DNA from: Styela clava
Lineage: Eukaryota; Chordata; Ascidiacea; Stolidobranchia; Styelidae
NCBI RefSeq assembly: GCF_964204865.1
Contig: NC_135250.1
Coordinates: 27,395,395-27,459,394 of the forward strand
Length of the DNA: 64,000 nt
Direction of reading: 5' to 3'
The notes beneath the pieces are model-generated. The model ran no database searches and was not told the DNA's origin. It was given only the letters and a program-made list of their open reading frames with translations. Every line of letters begins with the position of its first letter. The stretch's first letter is position 1. Made by a program: the position numbers and the translations under genes. Positions 1-12,900 of the stretch are shown piece by piece.

Positions 1-2369
1 CTCGAGTGGGTCTGGCAGTAATATTTATAATCGCGTTCGAGTAGATGGAGCTCCCAGTAATATCTTAATGGGATACATGCTTTTGACAAGGTAAGTCACT
101 AATTAACCAAAAAGAACTATGAAAATAATATTTATTTATTTGAAAAATTTGGTTGATTATTATCTAAAAGATCTTTGAATTATTTTTAGTCATCTCGGAA
201 ATAACATTACAATATATCAACTTGACGAAGTAGCAAACATAATTTTACAGACTGCATCCAGTCTTAAAGACATTTTTAACGGTAAGTAAAGTCGCGTTTG
301 CTTCTAACATAAAATGAGGAGTTACCAATTCTTCATTTTAAATGAAATTTTTTTTAAATATTCCCTGTAACTAAAATAAGTATTTTATCGAGAGTGTGCG
401 ACCTTTGTTGTCGGTGGGTGGTATAGCCATTATTAGACATCTAGCTGAACCACGAAAAAATACGGAATGCGGCTATTGATTAGCCCATGTTTGAGTTTAA
501 ATTATTCATGCTTGATCCGGGTGTTCTTAATTACGGTGACGTCATCATATTTTTATTTATAATTATGTATAATTATGTATATGTATAATTTTCATTTTGC
601 AACAAGGTCAATTTTATTTGTATGAGTATTTTAAAGCTTAAAAATAAACAAAGAATCTGTTGTTAGTTGAAAACGAAGTATTTTGAACGCGCGAGCAACG
701 TTCTCCGGCTTATAATAAACAAACAAAGATACCAGACAGCACGCGATCAAATGCTCTTCGATAAAACGAATATCACTTCACTTACACACTTACACTTCAC
801 AACACAAAGTAATAAAGGCATCGGGCAAAACTGTAAAAGATTCACCACAGCAACAAGAGCAAAAAATATTATGTAATTTCACTTCTTTTTAAAATTAAAC
901 TGTTGGAGAAAAATATTAAGCTTGATGGGTTAAAGTCTGATTTTGTTGACAAGGGCCACATCAACGGTTTTGACGGGTGACTCGCGGTCTGTTGCAAGAC
1001 AGTGATTGAAGGATAAAATCATTATAAATTATAATATTATTTTCATACGTGTAGCAAGCAATCAAAAACTAGGACACTTTGAGTAAATTACATTATTCCT
1101 ATCAATTTAGAAAATTCAGAAAGTTGCGGATTAGGGACACCAGTCATCTTAGACAAAGGAAATAAGAGTGAAATACTTCAAATGATACCACCAAACTACA
1201 GAACCTCAGTTGAACCAGGATATCTGCAATTCCGAGCTTACAATTATACAGGTTATCCAAACGCATTGTGTCCAGGAATCAAGTATCATTTTTACATAAA
1301 TTAAATTTGCATATTTTTATTGTAAATTGATATCCAGAATTTTATTGAATATTTCTATCATCTAAAACTTGCATAGCATTATTGCTTAAATTTCTTGTTT
1401 CTTGTCTTCTTGTTAAATAGTTTTCATTTACCACATTCGTAAAAATACCAAATTGAAAATTTATATTTTGCTATTTTGAAAAATCCAGACCCTCTTACTC
1501 ATTAAATTCATAGAAGAACTTTAAAAGTTTTATTTATAATATTTTTAACTTTTAATGATGCCTAACATTTTGGATTACTGGATTTTTTACTTTCGCCAAC
1601 ATATGATATAGTTGATATTACTTCAAAACAATTCAATCATACCTAACTTATTCTATTTAGAATGATTTCATACAATTCACGACAGGTTTGCTTTGGTGGA
1701 GTTTCCGACGACTCAAAAGAACATGGGACATGCGGTGACTTTGCTGGTATTAATTTATTAATCCTATATATAACACATCGAATCATTACAGATACTAATA
1801 TAATGTCGAGGTGTGTGTACCAGGTTAGGGTTAGGCCATAATTTTATTCCGATTTTCTTTATTTTAGTTCTATTACGAGTTCGGGAACTGTCTATGTCAG
1901 TCAAGTAAATATACTCCTTACCCATACGTTTTATTCCTTTTGAACAACTTGATATAAAATAGGCGAACAAAATTATTTACCTCCTTATTGGCACACACAC
2001 TTATGGAGAGCCCTAGAAAGTATGACACGCCTGTACTTTTCGCTTATTAAAAATATTTTGAGAATTAGCAAATCAGACATGGACTTTTGAACAGCTGAAC
2101 ATGGAAATTCAAATACTTTATTTCGAATTATTAAGCAGTGAATTTGACGCAAAGATATAGATTGCTTGAAGGAATTACATTCACTATATATAGTTTTACT
2201 ATATATTACATAATAGTTTGAAACTGAAACAAATATTAAAACTATGTTATTTTTACATTTGTTAGGTTGGGCGGGAAAAAAGTATGACGTCATTTATCCG
2301 GACGTTGCAAGCGAAAATGCACACTCACAAAAAGACATTTCTTCTACAATCCTGATTTTCTATCGCTAA
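1..2369 (+). CDS. Intelectin-like lectin gene, 3' exons only (5' part outside window)
   Basis: Five consecutive exons are supported: <1-90, 190-281, 1111-1282, 1661-1746 and 2266-2369 (TAA stop). Donors and acceptors are GT/AG, and phases agree at every junction (2, 1, 2, 1). The last three exons give the C-terminal half of an intelectin. They contain GYLQFRAYNYTGYPNALCPG, then VCFGGVSDD and GTCGDFAGW, ending ILIFYR. Vertebrate intelectins have ANALCAGMRV, CIGGGG, QCGDFSGFDW and a final LLFYR at the same places. These belong to the X-type lectin family, which binds microbial glycans through Ca2+-bound sites. The first two exons are not intelectin sequence. They match exons 9 and 10 of the inverted neighbour gene (6922-14443), so this copy has the same inserted cassette. 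The reading frame is intact across the visible exons. The N-terminal half, and whether it is membrane-anchored, lie outside the window. Confidence 0.85.
1800..2014. repeat. Dispersed palindromic-family repeat copy
   Basis: This copy lies inside the last intron of the left intelectin gene. It shares its core with copies near 3684, 34346, 50354 and 51995: 'ggttagggttagg', then a stretch including 'attttagttctattacgag', then 'aggcgaacaaaatta'. The short open frame it contains recurs in other copies because the DNA repeat is conserved, not because it codes. Confidence 0.7.
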
Positions 2370-3683
2370 GATATGTGGACACTAATCAAGATTTTCTCAA
2401 GACAAAATTTAAAATGCTAGTAATGAAAATTTAACACCCTAATATCAACTTAGCAAGTTAGATGGATAAAAATAATTATATTAATATACATCGACTTATT
2501 AAAAAAAAACATTTATTCAATAACCTATTCAATACGGATTAGGCTCAACGAATTAAGATGTTGCCCTAAAATGTGCCCATCAAAAGATTTGAATTTATTT
2601 CATAAACTGTTTGCCAATGCTGGTCTGCAATAGACCTAAAGTCATTTAAAACCAATCCCAAGCGGACAAATTGAAAATGGCATACAGAAAACAAATTTAA
2701 CATTAGCTTTTACGAGGACTGTGTTCACCAGAGCAGAAAGCCTCATTTATTGTTATGGACGTGGAGTGAATTTCGAATAACAAGGTCTATTAATCATGAG
2801 TAATGCTATTATTATTTTGTTAGAATATAATAAATACTACAAGTGTGCAATCAAATGAAAAATTTTGCACACACTATTCTAATTCAGTAAAATGTGAATA
2901 TCTATTTCATATTTCAAGTCTCTATTTATTGGAATTTTGTTTTCGTTTGAATAAATATAAATTTAATCTTTTCACAGAATAAAATACAATATTACCGAAT
3001 CTATCTCCAATAGCTTCAAAGTTAAGTAGTGTTAATGTCATGATTTTGAGGCAAAAATTCAATTTGTTTAAAATCTGAAACAACATTGTATTTTATTGCA
3101 TAACATTTATAAACATAATTTTTTAATTTGTCCATTTCATCCTTTCATTCTTTTCATATAAATTTATATTATATTTATAATTTATATATATTCAGTACTG
3201 ACATGAAACATTACTCAACGCTTTAAATTACGATTGTATCCTTTTACTCAAAATTAATGTTTGAAATGTCCAATCGTTAAATTCCAATCAAGTTTAATCA
3301 TCATTTGAATACTTAGTTTTGATGCTAGTAGACTTACTCAACAACACATTTACAAATATATTCCTGATTCTGCACAAGGTGGAGACTGTTAAAATAGTCC
3401 CAATATAGTTCTATTTTAATACCTAATAATTTTTCCTGTTGTAATTTCCTGGTATTTACCGAATACTTCCTGTTATTTACCAATTAGGTTTCACGTGCGC
3501 TATACGGCTTTTTGACGTTTCATTTTTTTTTTCTTATATTGGAAAAGACTTCTTCATGGCTGTATTATTATAATAAAACATATTGCAGAATTTAAAGCAA
3601 CAGTGTATTTTATCAAAATAATAATCAAATCAAAAGTCAAAAGATTGCTAGATATTAATATCAGATATTAACAATATAATTCT
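2370..3683. other. Intergenic, no gene seen
   Basis: This AT-rich stretch follows the left intelectin stop codon. It has many short poly-A and poly-T runs. I found no exon with usable splice sites and no recognisable protein motif on either strand. Its start will include the 3' UTR of the intelectin gene. Confidence 0.5.
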
Positions 3684-3895
3684 GACGCTCCAGAGGTGTG
3701 TTTACCAATTTTGAGGTAACTATTTTGTTCGCCTATTTTACATCAAGTTTTGTAAGGGAATGAAACCTATGGGCATGGGGTATATTGCCTTGGCTGACAC
3801 AGACAGTCCCCGAACTCATAATAAAACGAAAATAAGGAAAATCGGAATAAAATTATGACCTAACCCTGATCTGGTACACATGCTACGGGAGTACC
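3684..3895. repeat. Dispersed palindromic-family repeat copy
   Basis: Same family as 1800-2014. The copy carries 'ttgttcgcctattttacatc' near its left end and 'ctggtacacatgctacggga' at its right end. No coding role is supported. Confidence 0.65.
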
Positions 3896-4444
3896 ATGAT
3901 TCGTTTTTGTGCATTCCAAATTGCAGTTGCTCATCGCGATGAAATCTCAAACAGATGACACTACAAATAACAATTTTCAATCGAGCGCAATAAACCGAAT
4001 GATATATTGAATATTTTGACGAAAATTTTAATTTAATTAGAGTTGACAATATACAGTGATGAGCATCAGACAACCGTTAAAAATCCAATTTTGGGATAAC
4101 GGGATAGTCAATGAACCCATTCTTTTCTTTTGTTTTGGTTACCGCAGTAAATAGATAACTCGTACCGCCGCTGATTATTCAGTTTCGAAAGTTATGTGTT
4201 AAGATATGTAAAATGTGTTATGTTAAAGTAGCTTACGTAGTGCAGTTATGTCAAGTTTAGAACAATGAATAGATTCTCTGTCTGAAATTAGCACTCAGGT
4301 TGCTAATGAACCATTTACCTTCAGATATTACTCTCATTTTGGTACATAACGACTCGTTTTGCTATGGCCGTATGTTGGCCGTTTTTGTTCGCAGTTCAGA
4401 ATGATTGTACATGCATGGGAAAATTTAAATACGGGTTTATTATA

Positions 4445-4678
4445 CAGGGTGGCCCAAAAGTAGGTGGTGGCCCAAAAATAGGTATACAGTTATTAAACTA
4501 GTTTATATGCTTTGAAGCTACTTGCAGTTCACTTTATGTTACTTGTTAAGTACCACAAAAATTGCTTATTTTTTTCAGATTATGAACCAAGTGTGAATTT
4601 TACATTAGTTTCCTAGCTGCTTGGATGGTAATAAAAAATAAATAAAAAAACTGTATACCTACTTTTGGGCCACCCTGT
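4445..4678. mobile_element. Non-autonomous DNA transposon with TA target site
   Basis: The left end is cagggtggcccaaaagtagg. The right end is its reverse complement, followed by TA on both sides. The inverted repeat runs about 27 bp. On the left it is interrupted by an internal near-duplicate (tggtggcccaaaaataggt). The element is short, AT-rich inside and has no transposase frame. TA flanks suggest the Tc1/mariner superfamily; that assignment is inference. Confidence 0.75.
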
Positions 4679-5230
4679 ATATAAAGCTTACGTATCAACG
4701 CTGTATGAGTTTGTTGCTCATTGAGTTATGTTTACGATGACTTATATTCATTGTTAAAAAGCAGTATTTATAAATCGCATAAAATGATCTGATCATTGAT
4801 TGAAATAGTAAATTAAAAACTAATTTAGAAGTCGTTTAGTTTCGGGAATATGTAAATGACAACAGAAGCTGAATGTAGAATATGAATGCAATATTTTTAT
4901 ATTTCCTAATAGATCAAGTACAACTGAAGATTTTAGACTTGGTGTGATTCTTTGAAAAACTACATTTTTTCTCTTCTTGTTGAACACAGCACACAGTAGA
5001 TACTATCAAACCATCCTTTCTCAAGTTGTTTTAAATGTATAAAAAAGAAGAATTTAAGCGAACATAACTTCCGACTGTTTCCAACATCATGTTATGTTAA
5101 AAAATTACTTATCCTCAATCAGATATAAGGTGACGTTTACGTTGACCAACAAGAATTAAACAAATTTGATTTAAATATTCATATCTCGGTATATTTCATA
5201 TTTTTCGTTAGGAATTTGAATCTATTATAT

Positions 5231-5553
5231 CGGTGGTTCTCAAACGGGGAGGCCCGCGCCACGAGGTGGCGTAGGCAATTTTTTGAAGTGGGCGTGAAGC
5301 TGATTTAAAAATAAAAATATTTGTTAGATATGATCTTGCCTGACTTATTTTGGATATTTACATTTATTTATTTTGAATATTTACGTTCCATCCACGACGA
5401 TTTCCAACGTGTTTTTAAAGAAAACATACTTTCGCCTTAATATATATTTTATTTGTAGCTTATTGTTAGCTAATTATTTTTGTGGTAGGATGCGAGACAT
5501 GGCGGTAAATTCTAAAAGGGTGGTCGCGACCTAAAATGATTGAGAAATACTGT
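5231..5553. mobile_element. hAT-like element, degenerate ends
   Basis: The left end reads cggtggttctcaaacgggga, the classic end of many hAT elements. The right end (gattgagaaatactg) is a decayed reverse complement of it. GC-rich terminal segments flank an AT-rich core. I could not find a clean 8-bp duplication, so the exact borders are uncertain. Confidence 0.5.
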
Positions 5554-6502
5554 ACTACAATCGTCATTACAAATATTGTATAATCCTAAACAACGAAATA
5601 GACCTATTTATGACCTCAGGGCGGAAATAGTTGATGTTGAGTATTTTTTAATGACTCGGTATATAATCCTATCAATGACCTTGACAATCGAGTTGAAACG
5701 CCATAACAACTAACGATCAAGATTAGATTTAAATATTTTGTTATGTATTGCTTGAAGCTGTGACGAACAATATGATGAAAATCATGAGCAATTAGAGAAG
5801 TTACCAACTTTTTTTATCGTGGGTTTGTTGTGCAAATTTTATAATTTTGTTTTGTTGATTGCAAACTCAAGAACGTAATGTCTAGCAAACGTGACAAATA
5901 TGGTCCTTGAGTTTGAGATTTGATTGGAATCATGAGCATTTATGACGATAATCAGCCCCTAGATAATGACCTATAGAATTTTCTACATTCTTAACTTGAG
6001 CGATGTGCAAACAAAATACATATATGTTTCTGTTCATATGCTTTATTAATGTGCTAAATCTTGATTATACACTCCATGCATACACTCACGGAAAATGGAT
6101 TTAATAATTTGTAATATCAATAAGCACATAATTCAAACTATCGACCAATAAAAAGACAAAAATCGGTTTCCGTTTATTTTTTATTATTAAATTTGCCAGT
6201 TATTCACAAATGATGAAAACCTGTAATGAAAAATGAACTCTTTACATTGAAATATTCTATTCATTATATACTATTATAAATAAGAACGAGATACAATAAA
6301 AATTTCGACTGGAGTATTATTTTATTATTCCCATTAATACATTATTTAATGGTCATAATATTACAACTTCTTGTGTATGGATTGTTCGTAAACCCTCGAG
6401 TAGTCAAAAGCAAATAAAATTGAAATTGCATATAAAATATTGATTTTCTTCTAGGGATTGTTTGTGCATATTAATTATTAAACAGTTAATTCAAACATTG
6501 AG
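5554..6502. other. Intergenic, no gene seen
   Basis: This AT-rich sequence lies between the transposon and the candidate first exon. No exon, RNA gene or clear repeat could be supported. Confidence 0.45.
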
Positions 6503-6570
6503 ATGACGACGAACAAAGATGAAAAAATAAAGGATGAATGCAATTCAATAGAGAATGTTACATCAGCAAA
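6503..6570 (+). CDS. Candidate orphan first coding exon
   Basis: ATG at 6503 opens a frame reading MTTNKDEKIKDECNSIENV and ending at a good donor (gcaaa then gtaagt, phase 2). A 3' acceptor (cttctag) lies about 45 nt upstream, which would suit a trans-spliced leader or a 5' UTR intron. The peptide is charged and not recognised. I could not identify a following exon, and it sits just past the 3' end of the (-) intelectin gene. It could equally be chance. Confidence 0.25.
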
Positions 6571-6921
6571 GTAAGTAATGGATATTTTCACAATCACGTG
6601 TAAATTGCAACTGTTTACCAGTATAAATAGGTTAAGAATATTAAGACAAATACATGCTCAAAAAGAAATAATGTCTGTAAAACGACGAGTAAATTCCAAA
6701 AAACTTCCAACAAACTTGTCACTCGAGCATTATCGTTTTAAAGATGCCATGAAATAGGTGTTGATCGTAACGATTTGAATTTAATATACGGTATATGTAC
6801 ATATATAGTACTTATATAGGTGTAGTATTGTATGTCCCCGAAATTATTACAGGACAAGAAACTGCCATGGCTAGCGTGACTGAATTGTATAGGCTAGAAT
6901 CTTGATCTGTGGTAATATGAA

Positions 6922-9900
6922 TCAACGATAGAAAATCAGTATTGCAGAAGAGATGTCTTTTTGAGAGTGTGCATTCCCAATTGCAACGTCTGAATAGATG
7001 ACATCAGTCTTTTTTCCCGCCCAACCTAATAAATGAAAAAGTAAATTGGTTCGATTTTTCATCATCTTACTGATACTAAATTATAATGAAATCATTGTAG
7101 TAGTTTGAAGTAATTTCATTATATATCAAACTAATGGCTTCAAATGAAACATTAGATATTTTTGACGTCTTTGTACTCACAAAGTTTTTGCCCAACGAAT
7201 TTGAAAAATTTCCTTTCATTTATTTCATTCATTGATATATTGATAGCATTGTATAATATAGATTTGATAGACTACTACCTGCAAAGTCACCACAGGTTCC
7301 AGATTGACTAACATCTTCGGAGACCCCACCAATGCAAAGCTGTTGTGAGTAGTAAGAAAGCATTCTGAATAGTATAAGCATAGAGCAAATTTTATTTTAA
7401 ATAACCCAGTTATGTATGCGTGAAGATTAAAGTTAAAATTTGGCTAACTTAACGTGCTGTTCAAAAACTGAAAATCAAAACTGTCTTTACAAAAATTTCT
7501 AAAAAATTACAGTATTTGCAATAAATTGTACAGATAAGATTTCAGAATTAAAAGACATTTTAATTTATTTGCAAATATTTACTTTATCCCTGGGCACAAT
7601 GCGTTCGGATATCCTGTAGAATTGTAGGCTCGAAATTGAAGATATCCTGGTTCAACTGAGTTTCTGTAATTTGGTGGAATCATTTGAAGTATTTCACTCG
7701 TATTTCCCTCGTCAAAGATGACTGGTGTTACTAATCCACCATTTTCTGATTTTTCTAAATTGATATTTATCCAAACCATAAATATTTTCTCAATTATACA
7801 GTTTTAAATTTTTTGCAAGTTGTAGATAATTAAAACGATGTGGTTTTATAAAATCATAAATACAGAATTCATTTTGGCAGCAAAATTGGTATGATCATTG
7901 TACGATAATATTTATACACATTATCATACATGATAGATTTTATTGTACAATCCAATTTTCTTAAACGGTTTTTGGGTAGAATTATTTTTGGAACTATTTT
8001 ACTTTAAAGCAGTTTCAGCATTATTGGTAAAATATCAAATTTTAGCTTACTCAACATGTGAAATAAACTTGTATTTACCATTGAATAGGCTTCTGAGGTT
8101 CGAAACAGTCTGTAAAATATTGTTTGCTACTTCATTAAGTTGCAATAGAGTAATGTTTTTTTCTGGAATACTAGAAACAAAATTTGAATTGAGATTAGAG
8201 TTTTATTCAGTTAATCACCAAAATTGATGACAATAAAAATTTGTATGAAAATTATAAAAAAAGGATTTATTCTTATCGTCAATTCTATTGGCTAACCTTG
8301 TCAGAAGCATGTAGCCCATCAAAATATTACTAGGACTTCCATCTACTATAAAATGATTTGTCATACTACTGCTTGACCCTCTTGAGTAACTTCGTCTGAA
8401 GGATTTTGGAATGGTTGATCTCCAGTTCTAAAAAGTTTAAATCTTTACTGTTCTAAATTTCGAATAGCTCGAATTCTTTGATAAAAATTGCAAAAATTGA
8501 AATCATCAATATATTATTGATTATATCGTCATAAAAATATTATTATGGTAAATATTGCTTGCCATGAGACTAATGGTTAGATGCCAGATTCTTTACCTTT
8601 TTCCGTGCCAAATTCAATTACTCAATTTAAAATATAATGATTACGACGACTGTGTATTTAAAGTAAATTTATCAAAGGAGCTGATAAAATCAACATTAAT
8701 TACCAAAAAAATTCTCTGCTAAAGATTAAGTTAACCCGACTAATCACTCCTCGTCTTCGTGTTATAATTATATTCAGATCTTTACTTTGCACTCACTTGA
8801 TAAATGAGACGTTAGTAATATCAATATTAATAACAAGGTATTGTAGAACAAACAGCCACAATTTATTGAAAAATAACTTTTTCTAAGCATTTGAAAGATA
8901 TATTGCAAACTATTATTCAACTGTAAACTGTTTTTTTTTTCTAATCCTTGAATCCCTAAAAACGTCTTGTAAAGGTTTTTCTGTAATGTGAAAGATATAA
9001 CATAAAAAGTAATTGATTCCATCATTTGTCATTAATTGTTATTCTAATTTTTCATTATCAATTCGAGAGTTTATTTGAATTTTCAAAATCGATTAATTGA
9101 CAAATTCAATACGAATATATGCGATTGCTACTCACAATTGTGTTAGTTATTATAAAATGTAGTTCGCAGATAGTGACGGAAGATGGATTATAGGCATGCA
9201 CAGCCTTATATTGCAACACGAAATTCCCACTTCGAATACTGTTTTCAAGGAGCTCGCGATAATCATCACTACGACGATTGGAACTTACCTGTTAAAAGGC
9301 GGGATTTATATTGTGTAATTATCATTATAATAGTTTTGTGCTGGTGAAATTGTTGAAGTGTTACGATAATCACATTTCCATTGATTTTATTTTGAGATCC
9401 AGAATTGTAGTCTCAATAATATCAGTGTAATATTTTTTATTTGAATAGGTTGAATAGAAAGTTTTTGAAAAGATCTAAGCAATGAAAATATCTATTGTTC
9501 AATATATTTATGAATTAAATTACTTACCTCAGTCTGAAAATATTCACTATATTTATTATCGTTTGCTATTACGGTTACCATAAGGAAAGGTTGAGTCATT
9601 CTTGTAGATACCGTGTTGTACTTCCAATAAGGTCTAAATAATTTCCAAAGCAGGTTAATATTATAATACATTTTAAACACTACATTTTTTGCACATTTTT
9701 GAAGTTTGTCACCCATTTTACTGAGCCCGTTATGTATGGCCATTCCCTTAATCGTTTGATCAACAACCTTACTCACGGCTTTTTAAAACTTGCTTGCTTT
9801 CGTTGAATTTGGCAAAATGGCGCTTAAAAGACCCGAGCAAAATTTAAAGTATGCGACCCAATAGATGATAATGTTAAAATTTACATAAGACCAAATGGGC

Positions 9901-12900
9901 GATCCAGTTATCAACGATACAATTATTTATTTATTACTATTCGAACCGATGTGATAGTTACAACTTTAGACTTACGAGTTGTGCATGAAACCGTAATTTA
10001 GATTAATACCCCGTCTTGAGTTTCGAAAGTTGATCTGAAGAAATAAAAGTTAATTTGCTTGTTATACTAATCGATAGGGACTGTGTAATAAGAATGGCAT
10101 AAACTTTTTTTGGCCTTTATTTGGCGTACCTTTCGCCAAGATTGTCCAAATACCATTCAGTCATTTTCTAGAATGTTGTGTAATTTTTCTATGATTTCAT
10201 AATTTTAAACAAATTTGTTGTAGTCATAGTTACCAATGTTATAGAAAAAACTCTCTATAAAATTTATTTTGAATTATGTACCTGAGGATGAATCAAAAAA
10301 TGCCAACTTGAAAAGAATCTTCCCAATAACGTAATTTATTTGTATGTTTAAACCTTATTCTTTTATATTTTTGCTGTTTAAATAGATATGTCATACATAT
10401 TTTAATTTCATACAAAATATCGCCTTACGAAATTTCCATTTGAATTGTACATTAAGCTGTTTTCTATATTGTTGTTTACATTTCCGCTATGCACATACGA
10501 ATAAGTGTACCAGTTCGGAATGATTGCTTGAATGGCTGAAGATTTTTTTTTCAATGCTTGTATGACAGATCGTGATCTTTGCATTGCAAAAAGTTCATCT
10601 TTTTCTGGGTATAATACATTAATATTTTATTTCAAAAAGTTCAAATAAAAATTTATAAAAGTATAATATATCAAAAAAAAACTGTTTCTATTTTTCTTTA
10701 ATCTAGGGCCTTCAAATACATTGCAACATTAATAAAAAAAAGTCAAAGTAGGTATAAATATAACTATATATGCACCGCAAGAAACTTTACAATACCAGAT
10801 TCTATAACAAGAGGATATCTTTCAGAGTACAGAGATTGCAGATTTCCACCAGCTTTTTGTAAAAAATGATTTTTTGTTTTGTAACGAAGATGTGCTCGAC
10901 TTTTTAATGATGCGAGTGGGGTGTTAGAAGCAACATGCCATATCATGACATCTTTGGCCTATAAGAGAAATATAAAACTTATTTCTAGGGTTAAAAATTA
11001 CAAATATATGAAACGTTAGCTATTAAAAAAATAATTCAATGATCAATTACAATAATGAAGCCTTTAAGTTTAAAAAATTTCTTTGTGGGACACTCCAAAT
11101 GCAGCGATCATGAATGTAGTCTATCAGCTATTATAAACCAGTTCCTCGACTCTGTGACTTAGTTCAAAATAACACGTAACAACGACTTGGAACAATTCAT
11201 ACAGCATCTCATTTCTAATACGTTTACTCACATTCAGCGCATAGTAAGCGGTGTTCTTGTAGTCATCATTTGTACAGTTTCGCACATCTCCGAATATTTT
11301 TTTGTTTTCCCAGTTATTATTTTCTGTAAATAAAAATACTATTCAATTAAAATAATAGATCAATAGAGAAAACAAAAATATTGTTTAGAACTATTTTTTT
11401 CAAAATACTATAAAATTAAAAATGATATTAAGTTATGGAAAAAGTTTTCTCAAATGTATTCGATGTATTCAATGATTCTCAAGATGTCTATAATAAGTTT
11501 TGTATTATAAAGACCTTTGAGTTTGACAATGTACGACACTTTTTTCTATTGTTGGCTACTTTTACATCCTTACTCTCACTACTTGATTTGTAATTTGCCC
11601 ATCGATCTTTGTCGTCACATTTCTTTGTTATGTCTGACTCATGTATGCTAGCAACCAAAGTCCAGCCACCACCGTCTGTTTTCATGTCACAATATGCCTT
11701 TTAGAAAAAACGAGAGAACAATGCTCTAATACAAATGAAGACGAAAGCCGCGCATAGTTTTCTCTAGAGTAGAACTTTAACTGACTACCAATCTTGCCAA
11801 AACGATTGGAGGAGAAACGTGGGGGAAGAAGTATCTACATGCGGAATGAAAACTTGTTCCCATAAAGTCGATTCGCACATTAGTTACTGCGATAAGCGAA
11901 TATTCACAGCAAAAACCCAATGCCTTGAAAAGCAATAACCATTTATCAAAATGACCAATAGGTTCCACATTTGCTTAATTTTATGAAGCATGCTCAATTC
12001 GGAATTACAAAATCATCAATTATGTTGAACAAAAGATAATTCTACCTCGATTGCCTCAAATTCGCGTTCTGGTTTGATGTCATAAATTCCACTCTTTCTG
12101 ATTCCTTCTTTCAGTAATTCATTGCAAGAAGATGCTGTAGACATTCTGATATTTGGTGATGATGAAATCTAAAAATAAACCAAATTTTTTTTAATATATT
12201 TTCTATTGTGTTCGCTTATAAATCTTGCCCCAAATAGAAAAATACGTCGTAGAATGACTGGATAATGAGATTGTTTTTGCTTAGTAAAATGAAGAAGAAA
12301 ATTATAAATTACTCCTCCATATTTGAACTTTAGTAACATATCAGGTATCGGGTACTGAATTGCTCTTTTCTATGTATTGGAAATCCCATCGATATATATT
12401 TAGAGTAAACGTTTTCAGGATTCTTTTTTAATATTTGCACCACGTGAATACTGGTTTTTGACACACGTGCAGTTCTATAATCTTAATAACCTTATTCAAA
12501 ATAGGATTACCGCCATGTATAATTATCTGAACTGCGGGAACTAGGCATAGGAATGTACAAAAAATGATGTTTTCCCAAAACATATCAAAGTTTGAACTTT
12601 TGGCCATGATGTAGATTCTTTTTAGTAAAAGGAAGAATTATCTTAACGACAATGACTACTTTCTAGTGTGTTATATACAAAGGTTGAAGATTCAACCATA
12701 CTATTGTATTTAAAATGTGCAAAATGAACGGAAAGTATCTGAACTGTCGCCTACAATATCTTTCTATCATAATTGATTTTCAAGTGTCATGTGTTTCATA
12801 ACAGCTTCCGGTGGCCTTATGTGTATATGGTTCAATGAAACAGCATAAGTATATTAATTGGTCCATGTACCCTTTGGCGAATTACCAAAATAAATGAAGG

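Noticed and set aside
1764-1970. Open frame on the minus strand with recurring peptide
   Set aside because: Similar peptides occur at 34380 and 51960, but only because all lie in copies of one palindromic DNA repeat.
7943-8227. 94-codon plus-strand frame
   Set aside because: It is antisense to a cassette exon (8079-8170) whose minus-strand frame matches the left gene and has good splice sites.
11488-11573. Longer end for intelectin exon 4 at an AAG|gtc donor
   Set aside because: That donor leaves phase 0 while the next exon needs phase 1. The gtaagg donor at 11573 gives phase 1 and the normal intelectin spacing.
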